64,000 bases of DNA from Lederbergia citrea (GTDB lineage: Bacteria; Bacillota; Bacilli; Bacillales; Bacillaceae_C). How positions within the stretch are numbered: position 1 is the first letter of the stretch; each line of letters begins with the position of its first letter. The stretch is from the NCBI RefSeq assembly GCF_018343525.1, contig NZ_JAGYPH010000001.1, forward strand, positions 496,001-560,000. Direction: 5' to 3'. A program made the position numbers and the translations under genes. Of the stretch, positions 35,728-43,302 are shown piece after piece. The notes under the pieces are model-generated. The model was not told where the DNA came from. It saw only the letters and a list, made by a program, of their open reading frames with translations, and did no database searches.

Positions 35728-36552
35728 ATGAAAAAGACAGTTTGGACGAGCACAGTTTATTACGTCATTGTTTCTATCTTTGCCGCCACAAGCTTGTATC
35801 CAATTCTATTAATGTTACTTTCATCATTTAAATCAAGTATAGAAATATTTAAGAATCCATTAGCTTTTCCTAGAAAATTCAGTCTCGATACGTATAAAAG
35901 TTTATTAGAACGAGTGCCTTTTACTGATTATTTTTTAAATAGTGTCATAGTAAGTGTTGTTTCTGTTTTGCTTATCACAATTACTTGTTCACTCGCGGCT
36001 TATTATATCGCCAGGTTCAAGTTTTACTGGAATAACTTATTATTTTTATTATTCTTAATGGGAATGATGATTCCGATAAAATTAGGCATCGTACCATTGT
36101 TCATATTAATGAATGATTTAGGGCTGATTAATTCCCTTTGGTCACTTATTTTTATGTATACCGCTACTGGGATACCGCTCTCGATTCTCATTTTAACAGG
36201 GTTTTTCAAGACGATGCCGGTTGAACTTGAAGAAGCTGCACGTATTGACGGTGCATCAGACTTACGAATTTTGTGGAATGTAGTGCTGCCATTAATGCGG
36301 CCAGCACTAGGTACTGTCGTGATAATCAATTTTATTCAGTCATGGAATGATTTCTTCTTTCCGTTAATTTTCATTACAGAAGAATCGAAGAAGACAATCC
36401 CGGTAGGTATGCTATCGTTATTCGGGGAACACTCGGCTGATTGGGGAGCATTATTTGCAGGCTTAACCCTATCATCACTGCCAATGATTGTTCTGTTTTT
36501 CATTGCATCAAAACAATTTATGGATGGTTTAACAGCTGGAGCCATTAAGTAA
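35728..36552 (+). CDS. Sugar ABC transporter permease (CUT1, MalG type)
   Basis: The 274-aa permease carries about six membrane helices and the EAA loop EEAARIDGASDLRILWNVVL. It forms a heterodimer with the preceding permease. ATG 35728 is preferred to GTG 35719 since the GGGGGTGG ribosome site covers the latter. It is the last gene of the cluster, ended by a bidirectional terminator shared with sinR. Confidence 0.9.
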   Translation: MKKTVWTSTVYYVIVSIFAATSLYPILLMLLSSFKSSIEIFKNPLAFPRKFSLDTYKSLLERVPFTDYFLNSVIVSVVSVLLITITCSLAAYYIARFKFYWNNLLFLLFLMGMMIPIKLGIVPLFILMNDLGLINSLWSLIFMYTATGIPLSILILTGFFKTMPVELEEAARIDGASDLRILWNVVLPLMRPALGTVVIINFIQSWNDFFFPLIFITEESKKTIPVGMLSLFGEHSADWGALFAGLTLSSLPMIVLFFIASKQFMDGLTAGAIK

Positions 36553-36560
36553 CAAGGACA

Positions 36561-36600
36561 AAAAAACGTTCAGACGACATTGCGTCAATGAACGTTTTTT
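36561..36600. terminator. Bidirectional terminator between the ABC permease and sinR
   Basis: AAAAAACGTTCA pairs with TGAACGTTTTTT, with an inner GACG/CGTC helix; T-tracts occur on both strands. It serves the ABC operon and the convergent sinR. Confidence 0.9.
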
Positions 36601-36923
36601 TACTTATTGTTGATTTTCCATTTATTAAATTCAAGGAATTCACGGAATTCTTGTTTAGAAATCCCAGATGACATGGCTTCCCTAACGAGATCTTCCCAGT
36701 CACGATCCAAATTCCCCGAATGTTCGGATTCGCCATGAAGTAGTGAATTAACTGAAATATCCAAGACGGACGAAACTTTTTCAAGAAATTGGATAGACGG
36801 GTTTGATTGGATATTCCGTTCAATAGAGCTTAAATATGATTTTGCAACTCCGGCTTTTTCCGCCAATTCTGATAAAGACATTCCCTTTTTCTTTCTATAA
36901 TCACGTATGCGCAAACCAATCAT
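36600..36923 (-). CDS. sinR: SinR, master regulator of biofilm formation
   Basis: The 107-aa protein has an N-terminal XRE helix-turn-helix (GLRIRDYRKKKGMSLSELAE, GVAKSYLSSIERN, NPSIQFLEKVSSVLD) almost identical to B. subtilis SinR, and a C-terminal SinI-like dimerisation helix pair (DWEDLVREAMSSGISKQEF). SinR tetramers repress matrix genes such as epsA-O and tapA-sipW-tasA. ATG 36923 follows GGAAGGTG. It lies downstream of sinI in the same orientation, as in B. subtilis, but no tasA operon is beside it. Confidence 0.95.
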   Translation of the reverse strand: MIGLRIRDYRKKKGMSLSELAEKAGVAKSYLSSIERNIQSNPSIQFLEKVSSVLDISVNSLLHGESEHSGNLDRDWEDLVREAMSSGISKQEFREFLEFNKWKINNK

Positions 36924-36949
36924 GAAAATCTTCACCTTCCTTACAGCAG

Positions 36950-37016
36950 ATTATATCATATAACGAAGGTTTGTTTCATATTTAGAACACAGTAAAATGT
37001 TTTTTTATGTACTGTG
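36950..37016 (-). promoter_or_regulatory. sinR promoter region with inverted repeat and SinR-like half site
   Basis: On the minus strand a CACAGTA...TACTGTG inverted repeat (7-bp arms, 15-base spacing, 37016-36988) is followed by GTTCTAA (36988-36982), close to the SinR recognition sequence GTTCTYT, and by a clear -10 TATAAT (36955-36950). The -35 is poor. sinR may have its own promoter, perhaps autoregulated. Confidence 0.45.
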
Positions 37017-37035
37017 AAAAAATACGAGAACACTA

Positions 37036-37167
37036 TTAATTATTAGACTTCTGCTGGAAAAAATTGCGAATACTTTCAGCACTAATACCCGCGTCAAGTG
37101 CTGCTAAAATTAATTCAATCCATTCTTCGTCCAACTGTTCCGTTTTAATCTTTGCCGTAGTCACCAT
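37036..37167 (-). CDS. sinI: SinI, antirepressor of SinR
   Basis: The 43-aa protein contains LDEEWIELILAALDAGISA, the SinR-binding helix pair of SinI, homologous to the C-terminus of SinR. SinI binds SinR one to one and breaks its DNA-binding tetramer, releasing matrix genes. It is shorter than B. subtilis SinI (57 aa), lacking the tail after the second helix. The start is ATG (37167) with AGGAGG five bases upstream; the next codon, GTG, is also possible. It is preceded by a c-di-GMP riboswitch, whose 3-prime neighbour hairpin overlaps its Shine-Dalgarno. Confidence 0.92.
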   Translation of the reverse strand: MVTTAKIKTEQLDEEWIELILAALDAGISAESIRNFFQQKSNN

Positions 37168-37175
37168 AATGACCT

Positions 37176-37201
37176 CCTAAAATACATAACGTAGTTTTAG
37201 G
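37176..37201 (-). promoter_or_regulatory. Shine-Dalgarno-sequestering hairpin of sinI
   Basis: CCTAAAA (37201-37195) pairs with TTTTAGG (37182-37176), continued by TAC/GTA after one bulged C. TTTTAGG contains the first AGG of the AGGAGG ribosome site (37178-37173). Its first two C bases (37201-37200) are also the last two of the aptamer closing strand UUACC, so both cannot fully form together. Confidence 0.65.
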
Positions 37202-37282
37202 TAACCCAGCTGCCATAGTAAAAATGCATACCGTAGGCCTGTGGCTTTGCGTATCTGCCTTTCGATCAGACTTGCCTTTTTC
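37200..37282 (-). ncRNA. Cyclic di-GMP class I (GEMM-I) riboswitch
   Basis: Read on the minus strand, conserved blocks occur in GEMM-I order: GGCAA (37276-37272), a TCGAAAGG GAAA-tetraloop hairpin, ACGCAAAGCC (37252-37243), the tetraloop receptor formed by GGCCTA and CTATGGCAGC (37218-37209), and GGGTTACC ending at 37200. GGCAA pairs with UUACC with the same C/A position seen in the Vibrio cholerae Vc2 aptamer. The aptamer lies in the sinI leader, 33 bases from its start codon. No terminator follows, so control is probably at translation. Confidence 0.92.
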
Positions 37283-37533
37283 TATAAAGTATCTCTATGT
37301 GTCTAGTATAGGCATTATGATAGTCACAGTCTTAAAAAAAATGTCGATGTCGAAGAGTTTCTTGAAAATTATAAATATGTATTTATTCGTATCATTTTGT
37401 CAGAGAACAGAAAAATAAGTTGTAAAAAAGTGGAAAGCATGGCTTTTTACTCGTACATTAGATAGGCCAAAAATAACGATGTAAAACATAATGTAGAACA
37501 ATGGAAGAATCCGTCGATAATGATCGAAAACTT
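37283..37533. other. Intergenic stretch between the riboswitch and yqkF
   Basis: A plausible -10 TATACT for the riboswitch transcript lies on the minus strand at 37310-37305, with a weak -35 (AAGACT) 17 bases upstream. Otherwise AT-rich; no gene, repeat or terminator is recognised. Confidence 0.4.
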
Positions 37534-38457
37534 TTATTGATGTTCTTGATACTTACTTTCCTTTGAAATCATCTCTAAATATGTTAATTCTTCATCAGTA
37601 AGTGGTGCTGTGTTTACAGCGCGTACATTATCCTTTATTTGTTCTATTGAACTTGCTCCAGTCACCACAGCAGCAACAGCTTCATGAGCCAGATTAAATT
37701 GAAGAGCAACTTCATTTAGTGTCCTTTGTCCACGTAAAATATTTGCTTTAATACTATCGTGCAACTCTTTAATTTCGATAGCGGAATAATTAAGATAACC
37801 TTTTTCCGCATGGTCAATTTCGGGGGATTCCAACATTTTGTCACTTAAAAGGCCTTTTGCGACTGAGCCTCTTGTAACAATACTTATGTCATGCTCACTT
37901 AATAGGGACATTAATTCTTCAGGCCGGCGGTCGAGCAAACTATATTGCATCATGATGCTGACTATGGAAGAATTCTGAACGTAATTACGAATTACGTTTG
38001 GGCGGATGGAAGAAATTCCGTAATGACGGATTAACCCTTCTGCTTTCAATTCTTCGAATGCTTCAATTGTATCTTCGCTTGGATCATTAATCGTCCCCCC
38101 GTGAAGCTGATATAGATCGATATAGTCTGTTTTAAGTCGGTGAAGGCTATCTTTCACCGCTTCTTTTATATATGCCCTAGAAGGATCCCATCTCCAGCCT
38201 TCTTTCATGTCATTCCAACGATTTCCTACTTTTGTTGCGATAATTACATCTTCGCGTCTAGATGAAAGTGTTTTTCCAATAATTTCCTCATTCACACCGA
38301 AATCATATAAATCTGCTGTATCAAAATAATTGATTCCTGAATCTAAAGCCGCTTCAATAATATGTGTTGCTTTTTTTTCTTCCGTCCCGATAGACATACA
38401 CCCGAGCCCGATTTTTGAAACCCATAAATCTGAATTTCCAAGTTGTCTTTTTTCCAC
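37534..38457 (-). CDS. yqkF: Aldo/keto reductase YqkF
   Basis: The 307-aa NADPH-dependent oxidoreductase has the AKR signatures GINYFDTADLYDFGVNEEII, the catalytic Tyr and Lys (in IATKVGNRW), and LKTDYIDLYQLHGG with the active-site His. Length matches B. subtilis YqkF. GTG 38457 is preferred because AGGCGGG precedes it. Physiological substrate unknown. It is upstream of and divergent from nudF, as in the yqk block. Confidence 0.9.
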   Translation of the reverse strand: MEKRQLGNSDLWVSKIGLGCMSIGTEEKKATHIIEAALDSGINYFDTADLYDFGVNEEIIGKTLSSRREDVIIATKVGNRWNDMKEGWRWDPSRAYIKEAVKDSLHRLKTDYIDLYQLHGGTINDPSEDTIEAFEELKAEGLIRHYGISSIRPNVIRNYVQNSSIVSIMMQYSLLDRRPEELMSLLSEHDISIVTRGSVAKGLLSDKMLESPEIDHAEKGYLNYSAIEIKELHDSIKANILRGQRTLNEVALQFNLAHEAVAAVVTGASSIEQIKDNVRAVNTAPLTDEELTYLEMISKESKYQEHQ

Positions 38458-38591
38458 TTCAATCCCGCCTCTCAAAGTCTTTTATTTATTTTAACGTGAA
38501 ACGTCTATCTTAAACAAAATTAATGTTCTTTCAGCTGTGTGATAATATGATTGATGATTGGGGAAAGCAATACGAGAAGGAGTGGATATAG

Positions 38592-39146
38592 ATGAAAAAA
38601 TTCGAAGAAAAAACAATAAGTACAAACAATATTTTTAAAGGGAAAATTATTAGCTTACAGGTGGATGAGGTAGAACTTCCCGATGGAAAAACAGCTAAAC
38701 GGGAAATGGTCAAACATCCAGGTGCAGTAGCAGTCATTGCAATGACTGAAAACGGAAAGATCATTATGGTGGAGCAGTATCGGAAAGCGCTTGAGCGTTC
38801 ACTGCTTGAAATACCAGCAGGAAAACTGGAGCCTGGAGAACAGCCTAAGCTCACGGCTGCGCGTGAATTGGAAGAAGAGACAGGGTATACGGCTGGTAAT
38901 CTGGAGCATCTTATTTCATTCTATACCTCCCCAGGTTTTGCTGATGAGCTCATCCATTTATATATAGCTAAGGAATTGAAAAAAGTAGAAAATCCAAGAG
39001 CGGGTGATGAAGATGAGTTTGTTGAGCTGCACAAGCTTACGATAGAAGAAGCTGTAAAATGTGTAGAGGACAGACGCATTTATGATGCTAAAACAGCCTA
39101 CGCCGTTCTTTATTTACAGCTCCAGTTGGCGATGGGAAAAATATGA
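38592..39146 (+). CDS. nudF: ADP-ribose pyrophosphatase NudF
   Basis: The 184-aa Nudix hydrolase has the complete Nudix box GX5EX7REUXEEXGU beginning GKLEPGEQ and ending RELEEETGY. It hydrolyses ADP-ribose to AMP and ribose 5-phosphate. The VEQYRKALERSLLEIPAGK segment before the box is typical of ADP-ribose pyrophosphatases. It overlaps the next gene by the four bases ATGA. Confidence 0.94.
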   Translation: MKKFEEKTISTNNIFKGKIISLQVDEVELPDGKTAKREMVKHPGAVAVIAMTENGKIIMVEQYRKALERSLLEIPAGKLEPGEQPKLTAARELEEETGYTAGNLEHLISFYTSPGFADELIHLYIAKELKKVENPRAGDEDEFVELHKLTIEEAVKCVEDRRIYDAKTAYAVLYLQLQLAMGKI

Positions 39147-40309
39147 ACGAGTATTTTGTTGATTTACACATTCATATCGGTAGAACATTTACAGGAAAAC
39201 CTGTGAAAATTACCGCAAGCAAAAATCTCACATTAACAAATATTTTAAAGACGGCAAAGTATCCGAAAGGACTCGATATAGTCGGCGTAATCGACTGTCA
39301 CTCGCCGGAAGTGATGATGGAAATCGAGCAATTGCTTAATAAAGGTGACCTGGTGGAAATTGAAGAAGGCGGTTTTCGGTTTGATAATGAAGTAACGCTT
39401 ATTCCCGGATCGGAAATTGAGATTTATGATCAAAACTGTAGCGGGCCAATCCATGTTCTAAGTTATTTACCTAACTTTGACGCTTTAAAGGAGTTTTCAA
39501 CATGGATGTCTTCAAGAGTAACGAACCTCCAGCTCAGTACCCAAAGAATGTATGAAGATGCGAAAACATTACAGCATTTTGTAAAATCATTAGGCGGACT
39601 GTTTATTCCGGCACACGTTTTTACACCATTCAAAAGCTTATATGGAAAAGGTGTGAAGGCTTCTCTAGAAGAGATTTTAAGACCAGACTTGATTGATGCG
39701 ATGGAACTTGGATTAAGTTCAAATACTTTTATGGCGGATAAAATTGCAGAAATGCATAACTACACATTCGTCACCAATTCGGATGCTCATTCATTGCCGA
39801 AAATGGCTAGAGAATATCAACGTATGAGATTGGAGTCTCCAACATTCAGCTCACTTGCGAAAGCATTGCACAGTCAAGATGGGAATAAAATAATGGAAAA
39901 CTATGGACTCAATCCATATCTAGGTAAGTATTATCGGACAACTTGTGCTATTTGCTTTGAACCGCAGCGTGGAAGTGTTTGTGCCAATTGTGGGTCGAAT
40001 AAATTTACAAAGGGAGTATCCGAACGGATTGAGGAATTGGCTTCCAAAGAAAATGCTCCTACACGACCGCCGTATGTCCACCAAGTACCATTAGAGTTTT
40101 TGCCGGGTCTCGGCACGAAAACGATGGAAAAATTGTACGACCACTTCGGGTCTGAAATGAATATCCTTCATCGGGTTTCGGTGGAGGAACTGAAAACTGC
40201 AGTGAAAGAAGATTTAGCCAAGCTCATTATAAAAGCGAGAAGTGGAGAGCTTCAATTGGAGTTAGGCGGAGGTGGGCGATATGGAAAAGTCGCAAAAGAT
40301 TTAGAGTAA
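39143..40309 (+). CDS. yqxK: PHP-domain endonuclease Q-like protein (YqxK family)
   Basis: The 388-aa protein starts with VDLHIHIGRTF, the PHP metal motif, with further metal ligands in VIDCHSPEV, IPAHVFTPF and TNSDAHSLPKM. A zinc-finger CAICFEPQRGSVCANCG and a C-terminal helix-hairpin-helix-like region (LPGLGTKTMEKLYDHFG) follow. This arrangement is that of the endonuclease Q / TIGR00375 family; EndoQ nicks DNA at deaminated bases. Translationally coupled to nudF. Confidence 0.85.
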   Translation: MNEYFVDLHIHIGRTFTGKPVKITASKNLTLTNILKTAKYPKGLDIVGVIDCHSPEVMMEIEQLLNKGDLVEIEEGGFRFDNEVTLIPGSEIEIYDQNCSGPIHVLSYLPNFDALKEFSTWMSSRVTNLQLSTQRMYEDAKTLQHFVKSLGGLFIPAHVFTPFKSLYGKGVKASLEEILRPDLIDAMELGLSSNTFMADKIAEMHNYTFVTNSDAHSLPKMAREYQRMRLESPTFSSLAKALHSQDGNKIMENYGLNPYLGKYYRTTCAICFEPQRGSVCANCGSNKFTKGVSERIEELASKENAPTRPPYVHQVPLEFLPGLGTKTMEKLYDHFGSEMNILHRVSVEELKTAVKEDLAKLIIKARSGELQLELGGGGRYGKVAKDLE

Positions 40310-40394
40310 GGAAACAAACGAAAACAATGAATCGATGTCATACTGGCTGCTTGTCCTACATATGATGTATCAATCGTGGGACAGGAGGAAGCAA

Positions 40395-41045
40395 ATGATG
40401 CGTAATAGACTCTCTACTAACATAATCACTCGTCATTTCCAAGAATATTCTTCTATTTACACATTCATTATGGTGTTATTTTTAATGGGTGTAATTTTTG
40501 GAGCCATTATTGTAAATAGCTTATCGAGTCATCAAAAGGAAGATCTTTTTTACTATTTAAACCAGTTTTTCGGTCAAATTGGTGAAGGGAAGATGGTTCC
40601 TCCCGAAGAATTGTTAAAATTAAGCTTTATTCATAATGTGAAATTTGCGGGCTTGATATGGGTACTTGGTATATCTATTATCGGTTTTCCGCTTATTTTC
40701 ATTTTATTATTTATTAAAGGAATTGTCGTGGGCTTTTCTGTAGGCTTTCTTGTAAATCAAATGGGCTGGAATGGCTTGCTGTTGTCATTCGTATCCTTGC
40801 TGCCACAAAATTTACTCATTATACCCGTTTTTATTTTTATTTCCGCCTGTTCCATCGGGTTATCCATGAAATTAATCAGGAAAATATTCATAAGGCAAAG
40901 TCTTCCCTTTCAGCTTGTTCCTGTTTTTGCCAGCTATTTTATGGTGTATATTGGTGCTATGGCCATCATAACTGTCGCAGCAAGTATAGAGGCATATATT
41001 GTCCCAGCGCTGATGAAATCAATACTTTCGACTATCGCTAAATAA
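40395..41045 (+). CDS. spoIIM: Stage II sporulation protein M
   Basis: The 216-aa membrane protein has about five hydrophobic segments (YTFIMVLFLMGVIFGAIIV, IWVLGISIIGFPLIFILLFI and others). SpoIIM forms the engulfment DMP complex with SpoIID and SpoIIP in the mother cell. ATG 40395 follows CAGGAGG at six bases and gives the B. subtilis length; the frame to 40335 has no ribosome site. It lies just upstream of fur as in B. subtilis. Confidence 0.93.
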   Translation: MMRNRLSTNIITRHFQEYSSIYTFIMVLFLMGVIFGAIIVNSLSSHQKEDLFYYLNQFFGQIGEGKMVPPEELLKLSFIHNVKFAGLIWVLGISIIGFPLIFILLFIKGIVVGFSVGFLVNQMGWNGLLLSFVSLLPQNLLIIPVFIFISACSIGLSMKLIRKIFIRQSLPFQLVPVFASYFMVYIGAMAIITVAASIEAYIVPALMKSILSTIAK

Positions 41046-41113
41046 TGGTTGAATATTTAAAAAAACAACCTTTTATAAGGGGATAATCCTCTCTTTTTTA
41101 TAATTATTTTAGT

Positions 41114-41141
41114 TTGATTATCCCTTCCTATCTGCTATAAT
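41114..41141 (+). promoter_or_regulatory. Sigma-A promoter of fur
   Basis: TTGATT (41114-41119), 16 bases, TATAAT (41136-41141), 33 bases upstream of the fur start. Confidence 0.75.
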
Positions 41142-41174
41142 ATAGTGGATAGTGGCGAGGGAGGATACATACGT

Positions 41175-41645
41175 ATGGAAAGTCGCATTGATCGAATTAA
41201 GAAACAACTGCATTCTGCCAGCTATAAGCTTACTCCCCAGCGTGAAGCCACGGTTCGGGTGTTACTTGAACATGAGGAAGATCACTTGAGTGCAGAGGAT
41301 GTTTATCTCCTGGTTAAAGAAAAATCCCCCGAAATTGGCCTTGCAACTGTTTATCGAACATTAGAGCTTTTAACAGAATTAAAAGTGGTCGATAAAATCA
41401 ATTTTGGCGATGGTGTATCCCGTTATGATTTAAGGCAGGAGGGCGCTGCACATTTTCATCATCATTTAGTTTGTATTGAATGTGGTGCAGTGGACGAAAT
41501 ACAGGATGATTTATTAGGGGATGTCGAAAAAATTGTCGAGCGTGACTGGAATTTTAAAATAAAAGATCACAGACTCACATTCCATGGCATCTGTTGGCGT
41601 TGTCACAAAAAATCGGATGAAAAAACTGAAAACGATAAACAATAA
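41175..41645 (+). CDS. fur: Ferric uptake regulator Fur
   Basis: The 156-aa regulator has an N-terminal winged helix (KLTPQREATVRVLLEH, IGLATVYRTLELL) and a C-terminal metal domain with HFHHHLVCIECG and CWRC cysteine pairs. Fe-Fur represses siderophore and iron-uptake genes. ATG 41175 follows GGGAGG; the upstream frame to 41145 would start inside the promoter. Downstream is a strong terminator. Confidence 0.95.
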   Translation: MESRIDRIKKQLHSASYKLTPQREATVRVLLEHEEDHLSAEDVYLLVKEKSPEIGLATVYRTLELLTELKVVDKINFGDGVSRYDLRQEGAAHFHHHLVCIECGAVDEIQDDLLGDVEKIVERDWNFKIKDHRLTFHGICWRCHKKSDEKTENDKQ

Positions 41646-41686
41646 AAAGCCTTTTCCGCCTATACGGAAAAGGCTTTTATATTTTT
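41645..41686 (+). terminator. Terminator of fur
   Basis: Perfect 14-bp stem AAAAGCCTTTTCCG/CGGAAAAGGCTTTT, 6-base loop, then TATATTTTT. Confidence 0.95.
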
Positions 41687-41724
41687 GAATAAAATTAGAC
41701 AAGCTGGGCATATGATGATAACAG

Positions 41725-42010
41725 GAAAAGCGGAAGGCGGCTGTTTAGGGGCGACAAGCACAAGGTGGCGCTGACAGAAGGCGTAGTTTGCCTTCAGAAG
41801 CGACTGACTTGTGACCTCGAGCCCCTGCCGCCTGGAGCTGGACAAAGAAAAGCGGAAGCGCCTGTTCAGCCCCGACAAGCAAATGTTCTGAGGCAAAAAA
41901 AGTCCGGTCTTGACTTTTATTGCCTCAGGTTATTTGACCTCGAGGGGCTAGGCGCTGGAGCTGGACAAAGAAAAGCGGAAGGCGCTGTTTAGCCCTTGGA
42001 CAGTGAAAAG
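41725..42010. repeat. Dispersed structured elements, copies D, E and partial F in tandem
   Basis: Three head-to-tail copies in the opposite orientation to copies A-C: D 41725-41843, E 41847-41967, F 41970-42010 (truncated). Each begins GAAAAGCGGAAG or similar and D and E end GGAGCTGGACA. D closes with AGGCGG/CCGCCT where C and E have AGCGCC/GGCGCT, so the terminal helix covaries. E contains CTGAGGCA...TGCCTCAG around AAAAGTC...GACTTTT; D has GAAGGC...GCCTTC. They fill the gap between fur and yqzK. Confidence 0.88.
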
Positions 42011-42027
42011 CAAAGGAATGATAACTA

Positions 42028-42255
42028 ATGAGGAATCTAATAAAAGTATTCTTTGGGACAATTCGGCTGTTTTTGTTATTTGCGGGATGCACTATCCTCT
42101 TTTATTATGGTATCATGTGGATAAATCAGGAATATGAAAATTATCGGCGTTATGATGAGCCGGAAGGAAGCGCAGTTAAGGCATTTCAGCCAATCGAAAG
42201 TGGGGAAAACGGCTGGTTTGAGCGCTTGATGCTTTTTTATCGAAATGGAGAGTAA
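42028..42255 (+). CDS. yqzK: YqzK family membrane protein (DUF4227)
   Basis: The 75-aa protein has one N-terminal membrane helix (TIRLFLLFAGCTILFYYGIMW) followed by a charged tail containing EYENYRRYDEPEG, typical of YqzK. Function unknown. Six bases before xerD, so probably co-transcribed, as in B. subtilis. Confidence 0.87.
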   Translation: MRNLIKVFFGTIRLFLLFAGCTILFYYGIMWINQEYENYRRYDEPEGSAVKAFQPIESGENGWFERLMLFYRNGE

Positions 42256-42261
42256 TGTACA

Positions 42262-43155
42262 ATGCGAGATCGGCTTCAGGATTTTATCCACTTTATGATT
42301 GTGGAAAAAGGATTGGCCAAAAATACGGTAGTATCCTATGAAAGAGACTTGAAGCATTATCTTCAATACTTGCAACAAGTAGAGCAGTTACAATCGCTGG
42401 ACACTGTTTCCAGGATACACATTATACAATTTTTATCCTATTTAAAAGACCAGGGAAAGTCAGCTAAAACGCTTGCCCGTCATATTGCCTCAATTCGTTC
42501 ATTCCATCAGTTTTTACTGCGTGAAAAAGCAGTTGAACAAGATCCGACGGTTCATATTGAGACACCGCAGCTCGAAAGAACATTACCAAAGGTTCTTAAT
42601 TTCCAAGAAGTTGAATCATTATTGGAAACCCCCGATAAAACTACGCAATTTGGTATAAGGGATAGGGCGATGATTGAACTATTATACGCAACGGGAATTC
42701 GTGTAAGTGAACTTATTTCATTGGACATGGAAAACGTGCATTTAACAATGGGGTTCGTTCGTTGTATAGGGAAAGGAAATAAAGAGCGAATAATACCAAT
42801 TGGCAATATTGCATCAAAAGCAATTGAAGAGTATTTACAAGAATCGCGTCCGAAATTAAGAAGCGCGAAATACAAGACTGAAGCATTGTTTCTTAATCAT
42901 CACGGAAATCGTCTGACAAGACAAGGATTTTGGAAAATAATTAAAAAGTTGGCATCCGAAGCCAAGATTGAAAAAGAGCTTACCCCCCATACACTTCGCC
43001 ATTCGTTTGCCACCCATTTACTTGAAAATGGAGCAGACCTCAGAGCAGTCCAGGAAATGCTTGGACATGCCGATATTTCAACGACTCAAATCTATACCCA
43101 CGTCACAAAAACGAGGTTGAAAGATGTATACACAAAATATCATCCTAGGGCTTGA
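42262..43155 (+). CDS. xerD: Site-specific tyrosine recombinase XerD (RipX)
   Basis: The 297-aa recombinase resolves chromosome dimers at dif with its XerC-type partner. An N-terminal SAM-like core-binding domain precedes the catalytic domain with Arg in [22 protein letters not shown] (HxxR), the following His in [10 protein letters not shown], and the nucleophile Tyr in IYTHV. Length and context between yqzK and deoB are standard. Confidence 0.96.
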   Translation: MRDRLQDFIHFMIVEKGLAKNTVVSYERDLKHYLQYLQQVEQLQSLDTVSRIHIIQFLSYLKDQGKSAKTLARHIASIRSFHQFLLREKAVEQDPTVHIETPQLERTLPKVLNFQEVESLLETPDKTTQFGIRDRAMIELLYATGIRVSELISLDMENVHLTMGFVRCIGKGNKERIIPIGNIASKAIEEYLQESRPKLRSAKYKTEALFLNHHGNRLTRQGFWKIIKKLASEAKIEKELTPHTLRHSFATHLLENGADLRAVQEMLGHADISTTQIYTHVTKTRLKDVYTKYHPRA

Positions 43156-43219
43156 AGCGAATATCCGGGTCGGACATACTGTTTAACTGGCACAGTCTTA
43201 TCCCGTACGAATGCTGATG

Positions 43220-43248
43220 GATCCGCCTCCGAGCGGGTTAGTTTTTTT
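43220..43248 (+). terminator. Terminator of xerD
   Basis: GATCCGC pairs with GCGGGTT (two G-U pairs), followed by AGTTTTTTT. Confidence 0.7.
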
Positions 43249-43302
43249 CTGCCATCTAACGGGGTATGATACTCATATGCACATCAAAGAGGAGGCAACA
43301 CA

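Noticed and set aside
37224..37418. Plus-strand 64-codon frame
   Set aside because: It overlaps the c-di-GMP aptamer on the other strand, has no good ribosome site and no recognisable family.
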